DNA from: Roseicella sp. DB1501
GTDB taxonomy: Bacteria > Pseudomonadota > Alphaproteobacteria > Acetobacterales > Acetobacteraceae
Direction: 5' to 3'
DNA length: 64,000 bases
Assembly (NCBI RefSeq): GCF_013112485.1
Contig: NZ_JABFHG010000008.1
Span: 1-64,000 of the forward strand
The notes under the pieces were generated by a model. That model made no database searches and was not told where the DNA came from. It worked only from the letters and a program-made list of their open reading frames with translations. Shown piece after piece: positions 35,420-47,148 of this stretch (positions within the stretch are counted from its first letter, which is position 1; the number at the start of each line of letters is the position of its first letter). The position numbers and the translations under genes are program-made.

Positions 35420-36787
35420 TCAGGGCCTTCGTTGCAGTACGGCGGCGAAGAAGCCGTCCGTGCCGTGCCGCGCGGGGCTGGTGAGCAGATGATCGCCTTC
35501 GGCCGGCGGCGCCCCTTCCCCGCCCGCCGCGCGCCAGGCCTCGGCCAGGGGCAGCGGGACGAAATCGGGGCGGCGACCGAGGAAGGCGCTGACCTGGCCC
35601 TCATCCTCCTCGGGCAACAGCGAGCAGGTAGCGTAGACCAGCTTTCCGCCGGGGCGCACCAGTTCCGCGGCCATGTCTAAAATTTCAAATTGCTTGGCGA
35701 CAAGTTCGCGTAGGTCGGCAGAACCGGTACGCAGCCGCGCATCTGGGTTGCGCCGCCAGGTGCCGGTACCCGTGCAAGGCGCATCGACCAGCACCCGATC
35801 GAATTGCCCGGCCCGGCGCTTGGCCCAGCGGTCGCCGGAGGCGAAGAGGTGCCGCTCGGCATTGTCGACGCCGGCGCGGCGCAGACGCCGCACCGCCCCC
35901 TCCAGCCGCACCGAGGAGACGTCGCAGGCGGTGATCCGCCCCTTGTTCCGCATGCTGGCGGCCAGCGCGAGGGTCTTGCCGCCGGCGCCGGCGCAGAGAT
36001 CGGCGACGCGCAGCCCGGGACGGGCATCGGCCAGCAGGGCGATGAGCTGGCTGCCCTCGTCCTGCACCTCGACCAGCCCCTCGGTGAAGGCCGCCGTGCC
36101 GGTCACCGGGCGACGCGCCGGCAGGCGCAGGCCCCAGGGCGACCAGCGGGTCGGCGACGCCTCGAAGCCCTCGGCCGCCAGCGCCGCCGCCGCCGCCTCC
36201 CGCGTCGTCCGCAGGAGGTTGGCGCGAAGGTCGAGCGGCGCCGGCTGTTCCATCGCCGCCGCCTCCTCGGCAAGGCGCTCGCCGAAGCGGGCGCGGAAGC
36301 CGGGCAGCACCCAGTCCGGCAGGTTGAGCCGCACCGTCTCCGGCATGGCGGGGTGCAGCAGGCCCTCCCCGCCCCCTTCCGCCCCTCTCCCTTCGGCGTG
36401 GGCGGCGGCGAGGGCGCGCAGCAGCCGTGTCTCCGGCGGGCTCAGCGGCTCGGGGGCGTATTGCCCGCCCGGGAAGGCGCGCAGCACCGAGGCGAGGTCG
36501 AGCCCCTCGATCAGCAGCAGATCCGCCGCGGCCAGCAGGCGCGGGCTCGGCCGGGCCTGCACCCGGGCGAGCCACCAGTCGAGCCGCATGCGCTGCCGCA
36601 CCACGCCCCAGACGCGGTCGGCGATGGCGCGGCGGTCGCCGCCGCCGATGTAGCGGCGGGCGCGGAAGAAGTCGTTGGCCACCGCATCGGCGGGGCGCCG
36701 GCGGACGGCACCGGCGCCGGCGAAGCACTGCGCCTCGAGCTCTCCGAGCAGGTCGATGGCGGCGGCGAGGCGGGCGGCGGGCGTCAT
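35420..36787 (-). CDS. RsmB/NOP-family RNA cytosine-5 methyltransferase
   Basis: The 455-residue protein methylates cytosine C5, probably in 16S rRNA. An N-terminal helical RNA-binding domain (about 1-130) precedes the Rossmann domain, with motif I VADLCAGAGGKTLALAASM, the release cysteine motif VLVDAPCTGTGTWRRNPD and the catalytic LVYATCSLLPEED. The end RHGTDGFFAAVL is typical. Its ATG overlaps the stop of the dehalogenase gene (ATGA), so the two are coupled. Confidence 0.9.
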   Translation of the reverse strand: MTPAARLAAAIDLLGELEAQCFAGAGAVRRRPADAVANDFFRARRYIGGGDRRAIADRVWGVVRQRMRLDWWLARVQARPSPRLLAAADLLLIEGLDLASVLRAFPGGQYAPEPLSPPETRLLRALAAAHAEGRGAEGGGEGLLHPAMPETVRLNLPDWVLPGFRARFGERLAEEAAAMEQPAPLDLRANLLRTTREAAAAALAAEGFEASPTRWSPWGLRLPARRPVTGTAAFTEGLVEVQDEGSQLIALLADARPGLRVADLCAGAGGKTLALAASMRNKGRITACDVSSVRLEGAVRRLRRAGVDNAERHLFASGDRWAKRRAGQFDRVLVDAPCTGTGTWRRNPDARLRTGSADLRELVAKQFEILDMAAELVRPGGKLVYATCSLLPEEDEGQVSAFLGRRPDFVPLPLAEAWRAAGGEGAPPAEGDHLLTSPARHGTDGFFAAVLQRRP

Positions 36788-37449
36788 GCCAGGCGGTCCG
36801 GCAGGCTGGCGAGGTCGGGCAGGATCTCCGCCGTCTCGTCGAGCCAGTATTCCGCGGGCGCGCCGCCGCGGTTCACCCAGAAGACGCGGAAGCCGAAGCG
36901 CCGGGCGCCATAGGCGTCCCAGGGATTGGAGGAGACGAAGGCGATCTGGTGCGGCTGGCAGGCGAAGCGCTCCGTCGCCAGGGCATAGATCCGGGCATCC
37001 GGCTTGAAGCAGCGCAGCGGATGCACCGAGATCACCGCATCGAGCAGCGGGGCGAGCCCGCCGGCCGCGACGGCGCTGGCCAGCATCTCGGGCGAGCCGT
37101 TGGAGAGGATGGCGGTCGGGATGCCGCGGGCCCGGAGCGCGGCCAGCATCGCCGCCGCCTCGGGATAGGCGTCGAGGGCGCGATAGGCCTCCAGCAGGGC
37201 GTCGCGCAAGCCGGGCTCGGCGATGCCGTGCACCGCCAGGGCGTGGTCGAGCGCGCGGCCGGTCAGCGTCCAGAAGGGCTCGTAGCTGCCGGTCGCCGAG
37301 AGGATCCAGCTCCACTCGATCTGCTTGGCGCGCCAGAGGGCGGAGACGGGTTGCGCCCGGTCGCCGAGGCGCGCGGCATGGCGGCCGACGGCGGCATGCA
37401 CGTCGAGCAGCGTGCCATAGGCATCGAAGATCGCGGCGTTCGGCGGCAT
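36784..37449 (-). CDS. haloacid dehalogenase, type II
   Basis: The 221-residue HAD hydrolase carries the nucleophile Asp in AIFDAYGTLLDVHAAVG. The type-II dehalogenase blocks are PTAILSNGSPEMLASAV, the lysine in LRCFKPDARIYAL, and IAFVSSNPWDAYGARRFGF with WVNRGGAP following. This set, with Ser-Asn-Gly-Ser and SSNPWDA, is the L-2-haloacid dehalogenase signature, so dehalogenation of short 2-haloacids with inversion is likely. It overlaps the RsmB-like gene by 4 nt. Confidence 0.9.
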   Translation of the reverse strand: MPPNAAIFDAYGTLLDVHAAVGRHAARLGDRAQPVSALWRAKQIEWSWILSATGSYEPFWTLTGRALDHALAVHGIAEPGLRDALLEAYRALDAYPEAAAMLAALRARGIPTAILSNGSPEMLASAVAAGGLAPLLDAVISVHPLRCFKPDARIYALATERFACQPHQIAFVSSNPWDAYGARRFGFRVFWVNRGGAPAEYWLDETAEILPDLASLPDRLA

Positions 37450-37652
37450 CGGGCACTCCGTGGTCGCGGGGGTCCTGCGCCGGTGCGGCTGGCCCTTCCG
37501 GCGGAGCCGGCGCAGACTGCTCCCCTACAGCGGATCGCGGCCCGGTACAGCCCGGGCGCCGCTGTGGTCCCATGCCCGGGACGCGGAGCGGCGCCGCCGG
37601 GCGGTGGCCGGCAGGCCGCGCCATGGGCCGGACGAAAGCGGGAGGAGACAGC

Positions 37653-38447
37653 ATGCAGGACCTGAAGAACCCGATGGCGCTCACCGGGCGCACCATCATC
37701 GTCACCGGCGCCGGCCAGGGCATCGGCCGGGCGATCAGCGAGCTGGTGCTCGGCCTCGGCGGCAATGCCGTGCTGGTGGAGCGGAACCGGGAGACGCTGG
37801 AGAAGACCGCCGGCGAGCTCGACCGCGACCGCACCCTGCCGGTGCTCGGCAACGTGGCGGAGGAAGGCTTCGGCGAATCCTGCGTCGCCCAGGCGGTGGA
37901 GCGCTTCGGCGCGGTGCATGGGCTGGTGAACAACGCGGGCATCACCCGGCCGGCCATGTTCGCCAAGATGACGATGCAGCAGTGGCAGGCGGTGATCGAT
38001 GTCAACCTGACCGGCTGCTACCTGATGATGCAGGCGGTCGGGCGGCACATGATCGACCGCGCCAAGCAGAGCCTGCCGCAGCCGACCGGCACCACCGGCG
38101 CCGTCGTCAACATCAGCTCGACGGCCGGCAAGCGCGGCTCGATCGGGCAGGTGAACTACTCGGCGGCGAAGGCCGGGCTGTTCGGCATGACCATGACCGG
38201 CGCGCGGGAATGGGCCCGCTACGGCATCCGCTGCAACTCGGTGGGCTTCGGGACGGTGGTGACGCCGATGACCGAGGTGATCCGCAGCGACAAATTCGCC
38301 GAGCAGACCATGGCCCGCATCCCGATGGCCCGCTACGCCGAGCCGCAGGAGGTGGCGCCGCTGATCTGCTTCCTGCTCTCGAATGGCGCCGTCTACATCA
38401 CCGGCGAGAACATGACGGTCTCCGGCGGCAGCCATATGCAGCCCTAG
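37653..38447 (+). CDS. short-chain dehydrogenase/reductase
   Basis: The 264-residue SDR has the cofactor motif TGAGQGIG (GxxxGxG), LVNNAGITRPAMF, the catalytic Ser in VVNISSTAGKRG and Tyr-x-x-x-Lys in VNYSAAKAGL. RCNSVGFGTVVTPMTEV and the C-terminal YITGENMTVSGG replace the usual VNPG and GQ.I.VDGG, and support a FabG-like quinone or ketone reductase. ATG 37653 follows a strong GGGAGGAG site. The 3' end faces the repeat-rich region before the caspase cassette. Confidence 0.9.
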   Translation: MQDLKNPMALTGRTIIVTGAGQGIGRAISELVLGLGGNAVLVERNRETLEKTAGELDRDRTLPVLGNVAEEGFGESCVAQAVERFGAVHGLVNNAGITRPAMFAKMTMQQWQAVIDVNLTGCYLMMQAVGRHMIDRAKQSLPQPTGTTGAVVNISSTAGKRGSIGQVNYSAAKAGLFGMTMTGAREWARYGIRCNSVGFGTVVTPMTEVIRSDKFAEQTMARIPMARYAEPQEVAPLICFLLSNGAVYITGENMTVSGGSHMQP

Positions 38448-38453
38448 TCTATT

Positions 38454-38610
38454 CCCCACGAAATCGCTTCGCGCTTTCGCGGGGGCCCCGGAATCGTCCC
38501 CACGACGTCGCTGCGCGACGCCGCGGGGGCCCCGGGATTCGCACCTGGACCGGGATGCGTCACAGCCTGCCGCGGCGAAGCCGCGGCAGGGCAACGGGTG
38601 GTGCGGGGTG
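38454..38610 (+). repeat. family E palindromic repeat, left copy
   Basis: A 43-bp GC palindromic unit (CCCCACGA...GGGGGCCCCGG) occurs twice in tandem at 38454-38539, followed by GATGCGTCACAGCCTGCCGC, the hairpin GCCGCGGCGAAGCCGCGGC and CAACGGGTGG. The block from 38497 on is repeated in inverse orientation at 41125-41241, across the caspase/EACC1 genes. Confidence 0.85.
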
Positions 38611-38853
38611 CGAGCCTGGCCCTCCGGACCCCGGCAAGCTGCTGAAAATCCCCATTCTTTGGCCCATGGACGCTGGGGATGCGGGTTTCGGACAAATACC
38701 CAGCGCAGGGCGCTGGGGGGGGTGTCCGGACGTGGGTTCCGTCACGCCTGCCCGTGGCAGAGACGGAGCGCTGGACAGATGCAGATATCAAAGAGCCAGG
38801 GACATTATTCCTAACATTTTCGATGCAAAAAGGCAAGCGGCGCCCGCCCAGGG
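38611..38853. other. AT-richer non-coding spacer with hairpin downstream of caspase gene
   Basis: No coding frame is credible. CCCAGCGC-AGG-GCGCTGGG at 38699-38717 is a perfect 8-bp stem. It lies about 140 nt beyond the caspase gene's stop on that gene's strand and could act as a terminator. The bases 38770-38840 are noticeably AT-rich for this window. Confidence 0.5.
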
Positions 38854-40698
38854 TCACCAGTCCTTGCCGAGTTGCCGCAGGCGGTTCCTGGCGTCGTCGT
38901 TCCCGCCCCTTGCCGCCGACTGGTAGAGTTGTACCGCCCGTCGATCATCTTTCGGCAGATTTCCGTGTCCTTGTTCATAGAAGAAGCCGAGATAGAACTG
39001 TCCAAGAGCGTCACCATGACTGGCCGCTGTTTTGATCAGCTGTGCTGCTTGCAACGTATCTTTTGGCAGGCCGCCCAGCCCGTTGTTGTAGGCACGGCCG
39101 AGATTAGCCCGCCCATGGGCGTTTCCTTGTTCAACTGCCAGTTTGTAGAGATGCACAGCCTTTTTTTCATCATTCTGCAAGTCACCCCGGCCAGCTTCAT
39201 AGAAGATGCCCAGACTGACCTGCGCAGCGGCGAAACCCTGATCGGCCGCCAGCTTGTAAAGCTCCACTGCCCGCCGATCGTCCCTCGACAGACCGCCCCG
39301 TCCAGTCTCATAGAAGAAGCCAAGATTGAACTGCGCCACGGCAAAGCCCTGGTCGGCCGCTAGCCTGTAGAGTTCCGCAGCCCGCTGGTCGTCCTTCGGT
39401 AGACCGCCCCGCCCAGTCTCATGGAATACGCCAAGACTGACCTGCGCATGGGCGTTGCCCTGGTCGGCCGCCAGCTCGTAGAGTTCTGCCGCCCGTCGAT
39501 CGTCCTTCGGCAGGCCGCCCCGTCCAGTCTCGTAGAAGAGGCCGAGATTGGCCTGCGCGGCGGCAAAGCCCTGCTCGGCTGCCAGCCTGTAGAGTTCCGC
39601 AGCCTGCCGGTCGTCCTTCGATAGACCGCCCCGTCCAGCCTCATAGAATACGCCAAGATTAACTTGCGCTGCGGCAAGGCCCTGGTCAGCCGCTAGCCTG
39701 TAGAGCTGCGCCGCGTCCCGGTCATCGCCGGCGGCGGTACGCTTCCAGGCAAGAGCGAAGAGCTCATCCGGGATGTGCAGCGCGGCTGCCAGCCGCCCCG
39801 GCACCGGGACTTGGGCGGGCGGCGCAGCCGCGCCCGACCGGCGCGGCGCCCGGTTCGGGAAGGCCGGCAGCCGGGTCAGGTCGCCCTGCGTCGCATTTAC
39901 CTGGTGCAGCACCGGCCGCGGCGCATTCGCCCCGAACCCCTCCAGCATCCGCTGATAGGCGGCGTCCCGCAGCGCGGCGAAGGAGAGCACAGGCGGATGT
40001 CCCTCCGCCCCCAGCCGCAGCACGTCGAGCACGGCGCCGCTGAAGAGGGTGCGCGTCGCCCGCGGCGGCCCGATGGACACCTCCCCCACCGGGCTCGAGC
40101 AGAGCAGCAGCGAGCCCCGGCGCGGCTCCTCCTCGCCGAGATCCTTCGCCGCCGTCGCCGCCACCGCCTGGTCCAGCCCGCCCGACTGGCCCATGAAGTC
40201 CCGCGCCGCCGCCTCCGAGAAGCAGCAATCGAGCACGACCAGCCGGCGCTGCTGCGGCGCCGCGACCCGCAGCACCCGCGCTAGGTCCGGCGCCTTGATG
40301 CCGGTCTCCGCCTCCATGCCGCGGCGGCTGCGGCGGACCAGCAGCGCCAGGTGGTTTTGCTCGTCGGTATGCCCGTGCCCGACATAGTAGACGAGCAGGT
40401 CCGCGACCGGCCGGCCCTCCTCGCGGCGGTCCCGCAGCAGGACATCGAGGCTGTCGCGGATGCGCGCGAGCTGGTCGTTGGCCGAGCCGGTGTCGTCGAA
40501 CAGGTCGATCACCAGGGTCGGGTCGAGGCCGAGGCCGGCGCTGTCGATCAGGTAGCCGAGCACGCCCTTGGCCGAGCGGAGGAAGGAGGGCGCGCGGCCG
40601 AGCCCCGCCTCGGTCCAGTCATGCGCGCCGAAGACGATGGCCGCCGTCGCCTCGCGGTCGAGCAGCCGCGGGCCGGGCCGGGGCGGCGCGGCGCGCAT
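38854..40698 (-). CDS. caspase-domain (peptidase C14-like) protein with Sel1-repeat array
   Basis: The 614-residue protein joins an N-terminal caspase-like protease to a C-terminal repeat array. The catalytic His is in LLVYYVGHGHTDEQN (H108), and the catalytic Cys is in RRLVVLDCCFSEAA (C159 by alignment with the usual DxCHSG). SPVGEVS, TLFSGAVLDVL and HQVNATQGDLTRLPAF complete the domain to about residue 280. A Pro/Ala linker follows. From about 325 there are seven 37-residue Sel1/TPR-like units (DDRRAAELYRLAADQG...LG.FYETGRGGLPK) and a partial eighth. No signal peptide is present. It follows the EACC1-like gene by 9 nt. In such conflict systems the repeats are thought to recognise partners and the protease to act as effector. 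The role here is inferred. Confidence 0.88.
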   Translation of the reverse strand: MRAAPPRPGPRLLDREATAAIVFGAHDWTEAGLGRAPSFLRSAKGVLGYLIDSAGLGLDPTLVIDLFDDTGSANDQLARIRDSLDVLLRDRREEGRPVADLLVYYVGHGHTDEQNHLALLVRRSRRGMEAETGIKAPDLARVLRVAAPQQRRLVVLDCCFSEAAARDFMGQSGGLDQAVAATAAKDLGEEEPRRGSLLLCSSPVGEVSIGPPRATRTLFSGAVLDVLRLGAEGHPPVLSFAALRDAAYQRMLEGFGANAPRPVLHQVNATQGDLTRLPAFPNRAPRRSGAAAPPAQVPVPGRLAAALHIPDELFALAWKRTAAGDDRDAAQLYRLAADQGLAAAQVNLGVFYEAGRGGLSKDDRQAAELYRLAAEQGFAAAQANLGLFYETGRGGLPKDDRRAAELYELAADQGNAHAQVSLGVFHETGRGGLPKDDQRAAELYRLAADQGFAVAQFNLGFFYETGRGGLSRDDRRAVELYKLAADQGFAAAQVSLGIFYEAGRGDLQNDEKKAVHLYKLAVEQGNAHGRANLGRAYNNGLGGLPKDTLQAAQLIKTAASHGDALGQFYLGFFYEQGHGNLPKDDRRAVQLYQSAARGGNDDARNRLRQLGKDW

Positions 40699-40707
40699 GC
40701 CGGGCGC

Positions 40708-41052
40708 TCAGCCGCGGACGAGCTCGGTGATCCGGAGGGCGGCGGCGGCGTCGATGCCCTCCACCTTGGCCTTGAGGCTGCCCGTCCGGCCATCGCGCTC
40801 GATGGTGAGGGTGGCCTGCCGGCGGTTGCGCAGCCAGGCGGCGATGCCCTGGGCGATGGCGACCGCCGCGCCGGAGCTGGCGAGCACCGTCACCACCGAT
40901 CCGAGATCCATGCTGTCGGCATCCGCCTTGCCGCGATCAGCATCGAGGACGCCCTCGACCTCCCGCAGCCGGTCGGCGAGCGCCTCGGCCGCCTGGCCCG
41001 CGCCGGCCTGGTCCGCAGATGCCACGACGAAGCGGTGTTCCTGCCTGTCCAT
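40708..41052 (-). CDS. EACC1-like protein (effector-associated constant component)
   Basis: The 114-residue protein has an N-terminal polar half and a hydrophobic helix [20 protein letters not shown] (about 48-67). Then comes AAWLRNRRQATLTIERDGRTG, a beta-rich end closing with IDAAAALRITELV. The order helix, WL.NRR, then strand with TI..DG matches my knowledge of EACC1, a small protein that accompanies caspase and trypsin-like effectors in predicted conflict systems. I chose ATG 41052, which has GGAGG nine bases upstream. The frame is open to 41097. A TATACT at 41081-41086 is a candidate -10 element. The caspase gene starts 9 nt after its stop, so both form one operon. Confidence 0.72.
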   Translation of the reverse strand: MDRQEHRFVVASADQAGAGQAAEALADRLREVEGVLDADRGKADADSMDLGSVVTVLASSGAAVAIAQGIAAWLRNRRQATLTIERDGRTGSLKAKVEGIDAAAALRITELVRG

Positions 41053-41124
41053 GCCACGGCGCCTCCACCCGAGGGTGGAAAGTATACGATCCGGCAAGGG
41101 CGGGGACAGCGCTTTGGCGCACAG

Positions 41125-41241
41125 CCCCGCCTCGCGCCACCCGTTGCCCTGCCGCGGCTTGGCCGCGGCAGGCTGTGACGCATCCGAGGCTCAAGGCGAA
41201 TCAGGGGGGCCCCGCGGCGTCGCGCAGCGACGTCGTGGGGA
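41125..41241 (-). repeat. family E palindromic repeat, right copy (inverted)
   Basis: Read on the minus strand, it gives TCCCCACGACGTCGCTGCGC, GGATGCGTCACAGCCTGCCG, the hairpin GCCGCGGCCAAGCCGCGGC and CAACGGGTGG in the same order as 38497-38610, with clear similarity over about 115 bp. It ends 6 nt from the guaB stop codon. Confidence 0.85.
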
Positions 41242-41247
41242 TCAAGA

Positions 41248-44988
<3,741 letters not shown>

Positions 44989-45106
44989 TCATCGTCCCGG
45001 AATGTGGGGAGCCGGGCAAGCGGTTTCGACGGCCGGGGGTGTTGCGGAGGCCGGGGTGAAGTGTTAGCAGAGCCGCCCCGCCGCCGAGAGGCGTGCCGGG
45101 CCCGCT

Positions 45107-45180
45107 TGGGGGATAGTTTAGCGGTAGAACTCCGGATTCTGACTCCGGCAGCCTTGGTTCGAATCCAGGTCCCCCAGCCA
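45107..45180 (+). tRNA. tRNA-Gln (anticodon CUG)
   Basis: A 74-nt cloverleaf: acceptor TGGGGGA pairs with TCCCCCA, followed by G and an encoded CCA (45178-45180). The D-arm holds AGTTTAGCGGTAGAAC. The anticodon stem CCGGA/TCCGG has the loop TTCTGAC with anticodon CTG, and the T-arm contains GGTTCGAATCC. It lies upstream of and divergent from the Ppx/GppA gene. Confidence 0.95.
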
Positions 45181-45547
45181 AACCGCCCTTCCGGCACGGT
45201 AAGCCCAACCGGCGGCGGTTCTCCTTGGAAAAACAGCGACTTGGCGCGTCCGGCGATGATCCCGCCGCCTGGCGCCGCGCGCCCGCCGCCGCCCGGCTTC
45301 GGCTGGCGGATCGGCGCCGCAGAGCGAGCACGACGCCGCCGCGGATCACCGCCGACCGGCTGAACCCGTCCCCGCCGCCGCGGTTCGCTTCCCTGCCCTG
45401 ACGCCGATGTTCGCCCGCGCGCCGCGCCTCCGCGCCGCCTCGTCCTGACGGCCGATCGAACGCCCCCCGCCCGCGCGCCGTTGTCACGCTGCGTCACGGC
45501 ACCGCGCGACTGGCGGTGTGCTGACTCAAGTCGAAGGAACGTGACCC
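45181..45547. other. intergenic region between tRNA-Gln and aldehyde oxidoreductase operon
   Basis: About 365 bp without a credible gene. AACCGCC at 45181-45187 and GGCGGTT near 45216 can form a hairpin just after the tRNA, a possible terminator. The rest is GC-rich and shows no repeat family. The paoA-type promoter should lie near its right end. Confidence 0.5.
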
Positions 45548-46198
45548 ATGCGTGGTTCCAGCCAGCTCTCCTTGAGCCGACGCGCCCTGGTGGCGACGGC
45601 CGCGGCGACAACGGCCACGCCGCCAAGCCAGGCGGGCGCCCAGGCCGCGCCCGCCGCCGACCAGGCCACCAGACCGGGAGCACCAGCGATGTCGAGAGTA
45701 ACTCTGCGCGTGAATGGCGAGGAGCGCAGCCTCGAACTCGATCCGCGCACCACGCTGCTCGACGCGCTGCGCGAGCAGCTGCAGCTGACCGGCAGCAAGA
45801 AGGGCTGCGACCACGGCCAGTGCGGCGCCTGCACGGTGATGGTGGAGGGGCGGCGGATCTATTCCTGCCTGACCCTGGCCGTGATGCATGACGGCGAGGC
45901 GGTCACCACCATCGAGGGGCTGGGCCGCCCGGACGCCCTGCATCCGATGCAGGCCGCCTTCGTCAAGCATGACGGCTACCAATGCGGCTACTGCACGCCG
46001 GGCCAGATCTGCGCCTCGGTCGCCACGCTGCAGGAGATCGAGGCCGGCATCCCGAGCCATGTGACCGCCGACCTGACCGCGGCGCCCCAGCTCACCGCCG
46101 AGGAGATCCGCGAGCGCATGAGCGGCAACATCTGCCGCTGCGGCGCCTATTCCAACATCGTCGAGGCGATCACCGAGGTCGCCGGGAGGCCGGCATGA
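45548..46198 (+). CDS. paoA: aldehyde oxidoreductase iron-sulfur subunit, PaoA type
   Basis: The 216-residue protein has a Tat signal ([11 protein letters not shown]) and then two [2Fe-2S] domains. The plant-ferredoxin-like [11 protein letters not shown] follows KKG, and the helical domain carries [11 protein letters not shown] and [11 protein letters not shown]. This is the small subunit of the xanthine oxidase family in its periplasmic form (E. coli PaoABC/YagTSR), which detoxifies aromatic aldehydes. AAGGAA lies upstream of the ATG. Its stop overlaps the paoB-type start (ATGA). Confidence 0.92.
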   Translation: MRGSSQLSLSRRALVATAAATTATPPSQAGAQAAPAADQATRPGAPAMSRVTLRVNGEERSLELDPRTTLLDALREQLQLTGSKKGCDHGQCGACTVMVEGRRIYSCLTLAVMHDGEAVTTIEGLGRPDALHPMQAAFVKHDGYQCGYCTPGQICASVATLQEIEAGIPSHVTADLTAAPQLTAEEIRERMSGNICRCGAYSNIVEAITEVAGRPA

Positions 46199-47145
46199 GG
46201 CCCTTCACCTATGAGCGGGCCGCCAGCCCCGCCGATGCCGCCAGAGCCGCGTCTCGCCAGCCGGGCGCCAGGTTCATCGCCGGCGGCACCAACCTGCTCG
46301 ACCTCATGAAGCTGCAGATCGAGACGCCGGCGCATCTGATCGACGTCAACCGCCTCGGCCTCGACCGGATCGAACCCACGCCGGAGGGCGGGCTGCGCAT
46401 CGGCGCGCTGGTCCGCAACACCGATCTCGCCGCCGACGCGCGCGTGCGGCACGACTACGGCGTGCTGGCCCGCGCCCTGCTGGCGGGCGCCTCGGGGCAG
46501 CTGCGGAACAAGGCGACGACGGCCGGCAACCTCCTGCAGCGCACCCGCTGCCCGTATTTCTACGACACCGCGCAGCCCTGCAACAAACGCCAGCCCGGCA
46601 GCGGCTGCGCGGCGATCGGCGGCGTGACCCGGCAACTCGCGGTGATCGGCGCGAGCGAGGCCTGCATCGCCACCCATCCGAGCGACATGGCGGTGGCCAT
46701 GCGCGCGCTCGACGCGGTGGTGGAGACGGTGCGGGCGGACGGCGCGACGCGCCGCATCCCGATCGCCGAGTTCCACCGCCTGCCCGGCGAGACGCCGCAT
46801 GTCGAGACGGCGCTCGAGGCGGGCGAGCTCATCACCGCGGTGACCCTGCCGCCGCCGCTCGGCGGGCATCACGCCTACCGCAAGGTGCGCGACCGCGCCT
46901 CCTACGCCTTCGCCCTCGTCTCGGTGGCGGCGGTGGTGCAGCGGGACGGCAGCGGCCGGGTCGCGCTGGGCGGCGTGGCGCATCGGCCCTGGCGCGTCGA
47001 GGCCGCCGAGGCGGAGCTGCCGCGGGGCGCGAAGCGGGCCATGGCGGCCATCCTCGATGGCGCGCGGCCAACCCATGAGAATGCGTTCAAGCTGACCCTG
47101 GCGGAGCGGACGCTCGCCTCGGTCCTGGCCGAGGCAAGGGGCTGA
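46195..47145 (+). CDS. paoB: aldehyde oxidoreductase FAD-binding subunit, PaoB type
   Basis: The 316-residue protein shows the FAD-binding [14 protein letters not shown] and [23 protein letters not shown]. The following cluster [20 protein letters not shown] is the cysteine-rich insertion that binds an extra [4Fe-4S] cluster in PaoB and 4-hydroxybenzoyl-CoA-reductase-like subunits. CO-dehydrogenase flavoprotein C-terminal features end in [13 protein letters not shown]. It overlaps the small subunit by 4 nt and precedes the molybdenum subunit by 3 nt. It has no signal of its own and would be co-exported with PaoA. Confidence 0.93.
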   Translation: MRPFTYERAASPADAARAASRQPGARFIAGGTNLLDLMKLQIETPAHLIDVNRLGLDRIEPTPEGGLRIGALVRNTDLAADARVRHDYGVLARALLAGASGQLRNKATTAGNLLQRTRCPYFYDTAQPCNKRQPGSGCAAIGGVTRQLAVIGASEACIATHPSDMAVAMRALDAVVETVRADGATRRIPIAEFHRLPGETPHVETALEAGELITAVTLPPPLGGHHAYRKVRDRASYAFALVSVAAVVQRDGSGRVALGGVAHRPWRVEAAEAELPRGAKRAMAAILDGARPTHENAFKLTLAERTLASVLAEARG

Positions 47146-47148
47146 GCC

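Noticed and set aside
35420-38005. Single 861-residue fusion of dehalogenase and methyltransferase
   Set aside because: The dehalogenase is in a different frame with its own start and stop (36784-37449). The long frame is only the methyltransferase plus upstream antisense sequence.
38890-39730. Direct DNA repeats suggesting a CRISPR or minisatellite
   Set aside because: The period is 111 bp, in frame, and encodes 37-residue Sel1 units, so protein repeats explain it.
41074-41116. Full sigma-70 promoter for the EACC1-caspase operon
   Set aside because: TATACT at 41081-41086 is a fair -10, but no good -35 hexamer lies 16-18 bp upstream, so I only mention the -10 in the gene entry.
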